This document shows positions 25,642-33,831 of a stretch of DNA of 64,000 bases, in pieces. The translations under genes were made by a program, and so were the position numbers. The notes beneath the pieces are model-generated. The model was not told the DNA's origin and searched no databases. It saw nothing but the letters and a program-made list of their open reading frames with translations. Position 1 is the stretch's first letter; each line of letters opens with the position of its first letter. Where the stretch lies: contig NZ_MRAV01000009.1 of NCBI RefSeq assembly GCF_002752355.1, forward strand, positions 124,001 through 188,000, read 5' to 3'. This DNA is from Leucobacter sp. OLIS6. GTDB lineage: Bacteria > Actinomycetota > Actinomycetes > Actinomycetales > Microbacteriaceae.

Positions 25642-27092
25642 GCAGCCCGGAGACGATGGCCGTCAACCTCGACGGCGAGGACGAGTCCGCGGGCCCGGTC
25701 CGCGGCACCCAGGGCGTGCTCCGGATCGGGATGATCTGGCTGGCCGCCAACCTGGTGGTCACGACCCTCCTCACGGGCACGCTGTTCGTCCCCGCCGTGT
25801 CGTTCGGCACCGCGAGCGCGATGATCCTCGTCGGCACCCTGCTCGGCGTGATCGTGCTGGTGCTGGTCGGCAACATGGGCACCCGCACCGGGCTCCCCAC
25901 CATGGCGCTCACCCGAGGGTCGTTCGGAATCCGCGGCAGCATCATCCCCGCGGCCGCGAACCTCATCATCCTGATGGGCTGGAGCTGGGTGCAGGCCATG
26001 CTGGCCGGCGTCACCGTGAACTACCTCGTCCATGAGGCCACCGGGTTCTCGAACCCCGCGCTGTTCTCCGCCATCTGCCAGGGCATCGTCGTGGTGCTGG
26101 CCATCTTCGGCCACACGGGCATCTCCCGGGTCGAGCCCTGGCTGGCGCTCCTGATCCTCATCGTGATGGGCTTCGTGTTCGCCGCGGCCTTCGGCGCGTT
26201 CAGCCCCTCCGAGTTCGCCGCGCTCCCCGTCGACACGAGCCTGGGCGGCACCCCGTTCATCACGCTCGACATGGTGCTCGCGACCGCCATCTCGTGGACC
26301 GTCCTCTCGGCCGACATGAACCGTCACGCGAAGAGCAGCACCGCCGGCATCGTCGGATCCGGCATCGGCTACACCCTGTCCACCTGCATCGCGATGCTGC
26401 TCGGACTCGTCGCGTTCAGCACCGTGCTGCTGCGCGGAGGGGACGCCACCGCATTCGATCCCGCGGTCATCGTGGGCGAGTTCGGCTGGCCGCTCGGTAT
26501 CGCGATCTTCCTGTCGGTCATGGCGACCAACACCATGGTCGTCTTCGGCATGGTGACCTCGGTGGTCAACGCCCAGTCCCGCTGGCATCTGCGCTTCCTG
26601 CCGACCGCGATCGTGCTCGGCATCATCTCGGTCATCGGCTCCACGTTCCTCGGCCTGCTGAACCAGTTCACCGACTTCCTCTTCGTCATCAGCGCCTTCT
26701 TCGTGCCGGTGTTCGCGATCATGATCGCCGACTACTACCTGCTCAAGCGGCGCGGCTACTCCCGCCAGATCCTGCACGAGCGGCGCGAGAGCCGGTACTG
26801 GTACTCGGGCGGCGTCAACTGGGTGGCCGTGATCGTCTGGGTCATCGGCGCAGCGGCGTCGTACCTGATGTCGTACGTGGTCCCGAGCCCGATCGGTGCG
26901 AACATCCCGGCATTCATCCTGAGCTTCCTGCTCTACCTCGGCCTCATGTACGGCCTCGGCGGCGTGCGCGGCCTGGGGCTGCGCGACCCGCGCGACGCGG
27001 AGCCGACCGGGCACCTGCTCGACGGCGCGGACGCCACGAGCGCGCTGCGCCTCGAGGATCCCGGCACGACGCGCGACCCGCGGCCGGAGTGA
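25638..27092 (+). CDS. NCS1-family permease (purine/cytosine permease-like)
   Basis: A 484-residue, 12-helix transporter of the nucleobase:cation symporter-1 family (CodB-like). GMIWLAANLVVTTLLTG in helix 1, the ALTRGSFGIRGS loop and GWSWVQAMLAG are typical. The context with a ureohydrolase suggests that it imports a guanidino compound instead of a base; this is inference. ATG overlaps the upstream stop. Confidence 0.85.
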   Translation: MSSPETMAVNLDGEDESAGPVRGTQGVLRIGMIWLAANLVVTTLLTGTLFVPAVSFGTASAMILVGTLLGVIVLVLVGNMGTRTGLPTMALTRGSFGIRGSIIPAAANLIILMGWSWVQAMLAGVTVNYLVHEATGFSNPALFSAICQGIVVVLAIFGHTGISRVEPWLALLILIVMGFVFAAAFGAFSPSEFAALPVDTSLGGTPFITLDMVLATAISWTVLSADMNRHAKSSTAGIVGSGIGYTLSTCIAMLLGLVAFSTVLLRGGDATAFDPAVIVGEFGWPLGIAIFLSVMATNTMVVFGMVTSVVNAQSRWHLRFLPTAIVLGIISVIGSTFLGLLNQFTDFLFVISAFFVPVFAIMIADYYLLKRRGYSRQILHERRESRYWYSGGVNWVAVIVWVIGAAASYLMSYVVPSPIGANIPAFILSFLLYLGLMYGLGGVRGLGLRDPRDAEPTGHLLDGADATSALRLEDPGTTRDPRPE

Positions 27093-27096
27093 CGCG

Positions 27097-27777
27097 ATGC
27101 TCGTCGACCTGAGCCACCCGATCGAGACCGGGATGCCGGTGTTCCCCGGCGACCCCGAAGTGCGGATCGAACCGGCGCTCGCGGTGCCCGAGGACGGCGT
27201 CGCGGTCGCGCGGCTCGACCTCGGTTCGCACGCCGGCACCCACATCGACGCGCCCGCGCACTCGATCGTCGGCGGAGCGACGGTCGACGAGCTGCCGCTG
27301 GAGTGGCTGGTCGGCGACGCGCGGGTGCTGCGCGTCGCCGACCCCCGTGCCGACACCGCGTACGGGATCGACGATCTCGCGGAGCCCCTCCCCGAGCGCC
27401 TGCCGCCGGCGGTCCTGATCGCGACCGGATGGGACACGCACTTCGGCTCCGACGCCGCCTTCGCCCATCCGTTCGCCGCGGCGGACCTCGCGGAGCAGCT
27501 CTGGGCCGCCGGAGCCCGCGTGCTCGGCGTCGACACGCTGAGCCCGGATTCGACGCCGCGCGCCGTCTCCGGCGAGGGGCTGCCCGTGCACGAGCACTGG
27601 CTGGGGCGCGGCGGCGCCATCGTCGAGAATCTGCGCGGGCTCGGTCAGCTCCCAGCGAACGTGCGGATCTCGCTCTTGCCGCTCCGGATCTTCGGCGGCG
27701 ACGGTTCCCCGATCCGCGCCATCGCAGAAACGACGGTTTCCGAAGCCGTCCAGCCCCCGAACCCTCGGGATCCGTAG
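27097..27777 (+). CDS. cyclase/kynurenine-formamidase-like hydrolase
   Basis: A 226-residue metal-dependent hydrolase of the cyclase family. The zinc motif SHAGTHIDAPAH near residue 47 and the N-terminal DLSHPIETGMPVFPGDP are diagnostic. Family members hydrolyse N-formylkynurenine, isatin or other amides. Four bases after the permease, so the last gene of the same operon. An amide intermediate of the operon's substrate is a plausible target. Confidence 0.85.
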   Translation: MLVDLSHPIETGMPVFPGDPEVRIEPALAVPEDGVAVARLDLGSHAGTHIDAPAHSIVGGATVDELPLEWLVGDARVLRVADPRADTAYGIDDLAEPLPERLPPAVLIATGWDTHFGSDAAFAHPFAAADLAEQLWAAGARVLGVDTLSPDSTPRAVSGEGLPVHEHWLGRGGAIVENLRGLGQLPANVRISLLPLRIFGGDGSPIRAIAETTVSEAVQPPNPRDP

Positions 27778-27885
27778 CCAGAACCGGTGACCCGCGCGGG
27801 AATCCGGAGCTAGTGCTCCCCGTCCGGGTGTGCCAAACTGGCTGCAACCACGCTAACGACGAAGTTCACAAGGAGTGTGTCATCC

Positions 27886-29241
27886 ATGGGCAAGTACGCC
27901 GTCATCAATCCCGCGACCGGTGAGACCGTCAAGGAGTACCCCGACGCCACCGCGGCGGAGATCGAGAGCGCGCTCGAGAGCACGCAGCGCACCTACCAGG
28001 AGTGGTCGCGCACCACCACGGTCGCCGAGCGCGCCGCCCTGGCACACCGCGCGGCCGAGCTCTTCGAAGAGCGCAAGGACGAGCTGGGCGCCATCATCAA
28101 CCGCGAGATGGGCAAGCCGCTCGACCAGTCGATCGGCGAGGCCGAGTTCTCGGGCGCGATCACCGAGGCGTTCGCCAAGAACGCTGAGAAGTGGCTCGCC
28201 GACGAGCAGCTCGAGGTCGAGGACGGCCTGAAGAGCTTCTTCCGCTTCCAGGGAATCGGCGTGATCCTCGGCATCATGCCGTGGAACTACCCGTACTACC
28301 AGGTCGCCCGCTTCGCGGTCCCGAACCTGATCCTCGGCAACACCGTGATCCTGAAGCACGCCGAGCAGTGCCCCGAGTCGGCGCTCGCGCTCGAGCAGAT
28401 CTTCCTCGACGCGGGCTTCCCCAAGGGCGCCTACGTCAACGTCTTCGCGACGCACGACCAGATCTCGACCATCATCGCCGACGACCGCACCCAGGGCGTC
28501 TCGCTCACCGGCTCGGAGCGCGCGGGTTCGATCGTCGCCGAGCAGGCTGGCAAGCACCTCAAGAAGTGCGTGCTCGAGCTCGGCGGCTCGGACGTCTTCA
28601 TCGTCCTCGACACCGCTGACATCGACCACGCGGTCGAGCACGCGGTCGGCGGCCGCATGGAGAACACCGGCCAGGCCTGCAACGGTTCGAAGCGCATCGT
28701 CGTGCTGGACACGGTCTACGACGAGTTCTCGAAGAAGTTCGAGGAGGCCATCGCCGGCCAGTCGCTCGAGGCGGGCAACTACGGCCCCCTTTCGTCCGAG
28801 AAGGCCACCGAGACCCTCAAGGCTCAGGTGCAGGGCGCGATCGATCAGGGCGCAGAGGTGCTCGTGGGCAACAACGCTCCCGAGGGCAACTTCTACACCC
28901 CGACCGTCATCGGCGGCGTGACCCCCGAGATGGATGTCTACCGTCAGGAGCTCTTCGGCCCCGTCGCGCAGCTCTACAAGGTGTCCAGCGATGAAGAGGC
29001 GATCCGCCTCGCCAACTCGTCGCCGTACGGCCTCGGCTCCGTGGTCATCGCCGACGATCTCGAGCGCGCCGAGCGCGTGGGCAACCAGCTCGACGTGGGC
29101 ATGGTGTTCATCGGCGGCGCCGGCCTCGAGGGCGCGGACGTGCCCTTCGGCGGAGTGAAGAAGTCGGGCTACGGCCGCGAGCTCGGCAAGGGCGGCATGC
29201 TGGAGTTCGCCAACAAGAAGCTCTTCCGCTTCGCCGAGTAA
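27886..29241 (+). CDS. gabD: NAD(P)-dependent succinate-semialdehyde dehydrogenase
   Basis: A 451-residue aldehyde dehydrogenase. Catalytic Cys in NTGQACNGSKR, general base Glu in LELGGSD, and the MPWNYPYYQ nicotinamide-ribose segment place it with the short SSADH subfamily. AAGGAG lies 10 bases before the ATG at 27886. A GTG three codons earlier is too close to that site. It may oxidise the semialdehyde formed from the product of the upstream ureohydrolase, but it has its own leader and need not be in that operon. Confidence 0.87.
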   Translation: MGKYAVINPATGETVKEYPDATAAEIESALESTQRTYQEWSRTTTVAERAALAHRAAELFEERKDELGAIINREMGKPLDQSIGEAEFSGAITEAFAKNAEKWLADEQLEVEDGLKSFFRFQGIGVILGIMPWNYPYYQVARFAVPNLILGNTVILKHAEQCPESALALEQIFLDAGFPKGAYVNVFATHDQISTIIADDRTQGVSLTGSERAGSIVAEQAGKHLKKCVLELGGSDVFIVLDTADIDHAVEHAVGGRMENTGQACNGSKRIVVLDTVYDEFSKKFEEAIAGQSLEAGNYGPLSSEKATETLKAQVQGAIDQGAEVLVGNNAPEGNFYTPTVIGGVTPEMDVYRQELFGPVAQLYKVSSDEEAIRLANSSPYGLGSVVIADDLERAERVGNQLDVGMVFIGGAGLEGADVPFGGVKKSGYGRELGKGGMLEFANKKLFRFAE

Positions 29242-29249
29242 CCCACTCG

Positions 29250-29295
29250 CACGCAGAGGGCCCGGGATCCTGACGGATCCCGGGCCCTCTGCGTG
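29250..29295. terminator. strong bidirectional terminator between gabD and prpC
   Basis: A perfect 21-bp stem (29250-29270 with 29275-29295) around a TGAC loop, 8 bases after the gabD stop and 24 bases beyond the prpC end. Confidence 0.75.
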
Positions 29296-29318
29296 TTCCC
29301 GGCGGGATCGGCCGAGCG

Positions 29319-30449
29319 TCAGGCGCCCGGCACGTGGCGCTCGTCGACGCCGTCATAGGCCGACAGCGGGCGGATCAGCGCGTTCGACGCCGCCTGCTCC
29401 ATGATGTGCGCGGTCCATCCCGTCACGCGAGCGGCGATGAAGAGCGGCGTGAAGATCTCGGTGTCGAAGCCGAGCAGGCGGTATGCGGGGCCCGACGGGT
29501 AGTCGAGGTTCGGGTAGATGCCCTTGCGCGCGACGAACTCACGCTCGAGCGTCTCGTAGAGCTCGGAGAGCCCGGTGTCCCCCGATTCGTCGAGCAGTAC
29601 CCGGAGGGCTCGGTCCATGGTCGGCACGCGGGAGTCGCCGTGCTTGTAGACCCGGTGACCGAACCCCATGATCTTGCGCTTCTCGGCGAGCGCGCGGTCG
29701 AGCCAGGCGTCGACCGCGTCGGCGGATCCGATCTCGTCGAAGATGTGCATGACCGCTTCGTTGGCCCCGCCGTGCAGCGGCCCCTTCAGCGCCCCGATCG
29801 CGCCGACCACCGCGGAGTAGAGATCGGAGGTCGTCGAGGCGATCACGCGAGCGGTGAAGGTCGAGGCGTTGAAGGAGTGCTCGGCGTAGAGCACCATCGA
29901 GACGCGGAACACGTCGACCGCCGCGTCGGACGGCAGCTCGCCGAAGGTCATCCAGAGGAAGTTGCGTGCGTAGTCGAGGTCGTCGCGCGGCGGGATCGGT
30001 TCCTGCCCGCGTCGGCGACGCTGCACCGCGGCGACGATGGTCGGCAGTTGCGCGAAGAGGTACGCGGAGCGCCCGAGGTCGAGCTCGCGGTCGGTCCAGC
30101 CGCCGGGCCGGTGGAGCGTTTCATCGAAGGTGCCGAGCTGGCTCACGGCCGTCCGCACGATGTCCATCGGGTGCGCGTCGCTCGGGATCGTGCCGAGCAG
30201 CGCGAGCGTGCGGGGATCGAGCGGCCGCAGCGAACGCTCCAGCGCTTCGAACGATGCCAGTTGCTCGGGGGTCGGCAGTTCGCCGTGCCAGAGCAGGTAC
30301 GCGACCGCCTCGAACGGCTGGCTCGCGGCGAGCTCCTGCACCGGGTATCCGCGGTACAGCAGACTGTTGCTCTCGGGGTTAACCTTCGAGATCGCGGTCG
30401 TGTCGACCACGACGCCCGCGAGGCCCTTCTTGATCTCCGTGTCGGTCAT
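29319..30449 (-). CDS. prpC: 2-methylcitrate synthase / citrate synthase
   Basis: A 376-residue type-I-like citrate synthase condensing propionyl-CoA (or acetyl-CoA) with oxaloacetate. Active-site His residues in GPLHGGANEA and GFGHRVYKHGDSR and the Asp region near DTEIFT are present. Context with prpD and prpB makes the methylcitrate cycle the likely role. Preceded by a 108-base gap that holds a hairpin, so expression may differ from prpDB. Confidence 0.92.
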   Translation of the reverse strand: MTDTEIKKGLAGVVVDTTAISKVNPESNSLLYRGYPVQELAASQPFEAVAYLLWHGELPTPEQLASFEALERSLRPLDPRTLALLGTIPSDAHPMDIVRTAVSQLGTFDETLHRPGGWTDRELDLGRSAYLFAQLPTIVAAVQRRRRGQEPIPPRDDLDYARNFLWMTFGELPSDAAVDVFRVSMVLYAEHSFNASTFTARVIASTTSDLYSAVVGAIGALKGPLHGGANEAVMHIFDEIGSADAVDAWLDRALAEKRKIMGFGHRVYKHGDSRVPTMDRALRVLLDESGDTGLSELYETLEREFVARKGIYPNLDYPSGPAYRLLGFDTEIFTPLFIAARVTGWTAHIMEQAASNALIRPLSAYDGVDERHVPGA

Positions 30450-30515
30450 CTTCGACTCCTTCGTCGCGTCTCGGCTCGTCCTGCGCAGTCGCAGGATCTC
30501 ATGCGGTGCTCGGTG

Positions 30516-30554
30516 GATCCTGCGACTCCGGCGATGCGTCGGAGTCGCAGGATC
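30516..30554 (-). terminator. intra-operon hairpin between prpB and prpC
   Basis: A perfect 15-bp inverted repeat (GATCCTGCGACTCCG and complement) with a 9-base loop, 3 bases after the prpB stop codon. A third copy of the GTCGCAGGATC segment lies at 30488-30498, permitting an alternative fold. Possible attenuator or RNA-stability element. Confidence 0.5.
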
Positions 30555-30557
30555 GCG

Positions 30558-31469
30558 TCAGCGCTCGACCTCGAAGTTGAACACCCCGGAATCGAATCGG
30601 TTGTAGCCCTCGTAGTCGACCAGATCGTAGAGGTCCGCCCGGTGCTGCATCCGATCGAGGCTGCCGCGCAGGTGCCCCTCGTCGTTCAGCGCGTCGAGGG
30701 CGCGACCGGTTGCGCCCATCGCGATGCGCAGCATCGACACGGGCCAGATCACGATGTTCATGCCGATGTCGGCGAGCTGCTGCGCGCTGAACAGCTCGCT
30801 CTTGCCGAACTCGGTCATGTTCGCGAGCAGCGGCACGTCGACCGCGCCCCGCATCGTCTCGAACTCCTCGAGCGTGCGCATGGCCTCCGGGAAGATCGCG
30901 TCGGCGCCCGCGTCGACGAGCGCCTTCGCGCGGTCGACGGCGATATCGAGTCCCATCGGACCGTCGGCGGTCGCCCGGATGTCGGTGCGCGCCATGATGA
31001 GGAAGTTCGGGTCGCGGCGCGCCTCGACCGCCGCGCGGATCCGCTTCGCGGCGGTGTCGACGTCGACGACGGCCTTCCCGTCGAGGTGCCCGCACCGTTT
31101 GGGGTTGATCTGATCCTCGATGTGGCATCCCGCGATCCCGGCATTCTCGAGGCTCTGGACCGTGCGGGCGACGTTCATCGGCTCGCCGAACCCGGTGTCG
31201 GCGTCGATGATCGCCGGCAGCTCGGTCATGCGGGCGATCTGCTCCCCGCGACCGGCGACCTCGCTCAGCGTCGTGAGCCCGATGTCGGGCAGCCCCAGGT
31301 CGGCGGCGAGCACCGCACCCGAGATGTAGACGCCGTCGAAGCCCTTGCGCTCGATGAGCCGTGCGGAGAGCGGGTTGAACGCACCCGGGAAGCGCAGCAG
31401 CTCACCGCTCGCGAGGCGTTCGCGGAGCGCCAGGCGCTTCTGTTCGGCGGTGGTCTTCGCGTACAGCAT
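30558..31469 (-). CDS. prpB: methylisocitrate lyase
   Basis: A 303-residue lyase splitting 2-methylisocitrate into pyruvate and succinate. The family signature appears as KRCGH (usually KKCGH), with the Mg site around DADTGFGEP and HIEDQ. ATG shares one base with the prpD stop (TGATG), so coupled to it. Confidence 0.94.
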   Translation of the reverse strand: MLYAKTTAEQKRLALRERLASGELLRFPGAFNPLSARLIERKGFDGVYISGAVLAADLGLPDIGLTTLSEVAGRGEQIARMTELPAIIDADTGFGEPMNVARTVQSLENAGIAGCHIEDQINPKRCGHLDGKAVVDVDTAAKRIRAAVEARRDPNFLIMARTDIRATADGPMGLDIAVDRAKALVDAGADAIFPEAMRTLEEFETMRGAVDVPLLANMTEFGKSELFSAQQLADIGMNIVIWPVSMLRIAMGATGRALDALNDEGHLRGSLDRMQHRADLYDLVDYEGYNRFDSGVFNFEVER

Positions 31470-33007
31470 CAGAAGAGTCCCTTCGGGGCGGCGGCCAGGT
31501 CGACGACGCCCGGCGCGGCGACGATGTTGAGCTCGCGCACCTCGTCGGCGGTCAATTCGGGCAGGCGCTGCACGAGCTCGAGGAACCGCTCGATCTCGGC
31601 CGGCTCGAGCACGGGTTCGGCGAGGACCCGGAACTTCGCAATGTAGTTCTCGCGGGCGAAGGGGCGCGCGCCGAGCGGGTGGGCGTCGGCGACGGCGATC
31701 TGGTCGACGATGGTCGTACCGTCGAGGAGCGTGATCTCGACGCGACCGCCGAACGCCTTCTCGTCGGGGTCCTCGGAGTGGTAGCGGCGGGTCCACTCGG
31801 CGTCCTCAGCGGTGGTGATCTTGCGCCACAGCTCGACCGTGTCGTGGCGTCCCGCGCGCTCCGGTGCGTAGGAGTCGACGTGGTGCCAGCCGCCGTCCTG
31901 CAGCGCAACCGCGAAGATGTACGGGATCGAGTGGTCGAGCGTCTCGCGCGAGGCCTTCGGGTCGTACTTCTGCGGATCGTTCGCGCCCGAGCCGATCACG
32001 TAGTGCGTGTGGTGGCTGGTGTGCAGCACGATCGACGCGACGTTCGCGGGGTCGGCCGTCTCGGGGTGCGCGCCGTGCAGCTTGCGCGCGAGGTCGATCC
32101 AGGCCTGCGCCTGGTACTCGGCCGAGTGCTCCTTGGTGTAGCTGTCGAGGATCGCGCGCTTCGACTCGCCCGGGGCGGGCAGGGGCACGTCGTACGACGC
32201 GTCGGGGCCGTCGAGCATCCAGGCGATGACGCCGTCCTCGCCCTCGTAGATCGGCGCCGGAGCGGTCTGACCGCGCATGGCGCGGTCGACGGCCTCGACC
32301 GCCATCTTGCCCGCGAACGCCGGGGCGTGCGCCTTCCAGGTCGAGATCTCGCCCTTGCGGCTCTGCCTCGTCGCGGTGGTGGTGTGGAGCGCTTGGGCGA
32401 CCGCCTGCGCGATCACCGGGGTCTCGAGGCCGAGCAGGGTGCCGATGCCCGCGGCGGCGGACGGGCCGAGGTGCGCGACGTGGTCGATCTTGTGCCGGTG
32501 GAGGCAGATCGCGCGCACGAGGTCCATCTGGATCTCGTATCCGGTCGCGATCGCCCGAACCACCGCTGCGCCATCGCTGCCGACGTGCTGCGCGACCGCG
32601 AGGATCGGAGGGATGTTGTCGCCGGGGTGCGAGTACTCGGCGGCGAGGAAGGTGTCGTGGTAGTCGAGCTCGCGCACCGCGACCCCGTTCGCCCATGCCG
32701 CCCACTCGGGACTCGACAGCTCGGCGCCCGCGCCCGTGCTCGGCAGTCCGAAGATCGAAGCGCCGGCGCCGCCGGTCGACACCGGGTGGGCGAGCGCCTG
32801 CGCGCGTGCGGCGACGATGGGCCCCCGGTTCAGCGATGCCGCGGCGACCGAGGCGTTGTCGATCACACGATTGATGATCATGTCGACGACGTCTGCGTCG
32901 ACCGGGACGGGGTCCGTCGCGACCTCCGCGATCTTCCAGGCCAGCTGGCCCTCGCGGGGCAGCTCCTCTTCGCTCGTGTGGACCCGGACATGGTGGGTGA
33001 CGGTCAT
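31469..33007 (-). CDS. prpD: 2-methylcitrate dehydratase
   Basis: A 512-residue MmgE/PrpD-family enzyme dehydrating 2-methylcitrate to cis-aconitate analogue. Conserved [15 protein letters not shown] and HNYIPP-like [10 protein letters not shown] segments are seen. Length is typical. ATGA overlap with the upstream GntR gene. Confidence 0.94.
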   Translation of the reverse strand: MTVTHHVRVHTSEEELPREGQLAWKIAEVATDPVPVDADVVDMIINRVIDNASVAAASLNRGPIVAARAQALAHPVSTGGAGASIFGLPSTGAGAELSSPEWAAWANGVAVRELDYHDTFLAAEYSHPGDNIPPILAVAQHVGSDGAAVVRAIATGYEIQMDLVRAICLHRHKIDHVAHLGPSAAAGIGTLLGLETPVIAQAVAQALHTTTATRQSRKGEISTWKAHAPAFAGKMAVEAVDRAMRGQTAPAPIYEGEDGVIAWMLDGPDASYDVPLPAPGESKRAILDSYTKEHSAEYQAQAWIDLARKLHGAHPETADPANVASIVLHTSHHTHYVIGSGANDPQKYDPKASRETLDHSIPYIFAVALQDGGWHHVDSYAPERAGRHDTVELWRKITTAEDAEWTRRYHSEDPDEKAFGGRVEITLLDGTTIVDQIAVADAHPLGARPFARENYIAKFRVLAEPVLEPAEIERFLELVQRLPELTADEVRELNIVAAPGVVDLAAAPKGLF

Positions 33008-33702
33008 GGCGTGCCTTCCGTGGAGGTCTGGGACGAGCCCGCGATGGAGCTCAGGATCGAGATGAGCGCGTTGTGCAGGTGGACATGGGTGGCGTGCGCG
33101 GCGAGAGCCGCGTCGCCCTCGGCGATCGCACCGGCGATCAGCGCGTGCTCGCCGGCGGAGACGACGAGGCGCTCCGGGTTGTCCTTCGCGAGCTGGCGGA
33201 CCCGGACGAGATGGGTATGCACGGTGCGTAGCGCGGACGCGAGGTAGTCGTTGCGGATCGCGTCGCCGACCGCCGCATCGTAGGCGGAGATGAGCGCGTA
33301 GTAGCCCGCGTGCGCCGCCGGGTCGGCGAGCCCCGGATTCGCGGTCGCGGCTGCGCTGAAGGACTCGGCGAGCGCGGTGAACACGGCCGCGTCGCCGCGC
33401 TCCGCCGCGGCCCGGACGGCGAGCTCCTCGAGCCCGCGCCGCAGCTCGAAGAGGCTGCGGATGTCTTTCTCATCGATTCCGGCGACCACGGTGACCCGCG
33501 GCGACTGCTGGACCACGAAGCCCTCGGCGGCGAGCCGCACGAGCGCTTCGCGCAGCGGCGTGCGGCTGATGCCGAGACGTGCCGATTGCTCGACCTCGGC
33601 GAGCACCGCGCCGGCCGGGAGCGCGCCGGTCTGGATCTCGGCGAGGAGCGCCGAGTAGGCGCGGTCAACGGCCGTGGTCCGTCCCGAAGTGTTCACCGCC
33701 AT
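33004..33702 (-). CDS. GntR-family regulator, FCD (FadR) type
   Basis: A 232-residue regulator: winged helix at about residues 10-75 ([21 protein letters not shown]), FCD ligand domain after it. It is the first gene of the prp operon, presumably its own repressor, sensing 2-methylcitrate or a related acid. The start is only 6 bases from a TATACA box (leaderless), and TGTATACA overlaps that box. Confidence 0.9.
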   Translation of the reverse strand: MAVNTSGRTTAVDRAYSALLAEIQTGALPAGAVLAEVEQSARLGISRTPLREALVRLAAEGFVVQQSPRVTVVAGIDEKDIRSLFELRRGLEELAVRAAAERGDAAVFTALAESFSAAATANPGLADPAAHAGYYALISAYDAAVGDAIRNDYLASALRTVHTHLVRVRQLAKDNPERLVVSAGEHALIAGAIAEGDAALAAHATHVHLHNALISILSSIAGSSQTSTEGTP

Positions 33703-33708
33703 GCCTTA

Positions 33709-33737
33709 TGTATACACTCAAGCACCCCGTCGGGCAA
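33709..33737 (-). promoter_or_regulatory. prp operon promoter with embedded GntR-type palindrome
   Basis: Minus strand: TTGCCC (33737-33732), 17 bases, TATACA (33714-33709). The 8-bp palindrome TGTATACA (33709-33716) covers the -10 box and resembles FadR-subfamily operators. The -10 ends 6 bases before the ATG. Confidence 0.55.
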
Positions 33738-33831
33738 GCATTCCGCTTCAGATGCACGCATTGCATGCAGAATCGGGGCGCTGCGCATGCCCGGAGCCGC
33801 CGATGTCGGTGCCCTTCGCTAGACTTCGGCC

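Noticed and set aside
29334-31646. Long plus-strand open frame across prpC and prpB
   Set aside because: Antisense shadow of prpC/prpB with no recognisable domain; the minus-strand genes have complete active-site motifs.
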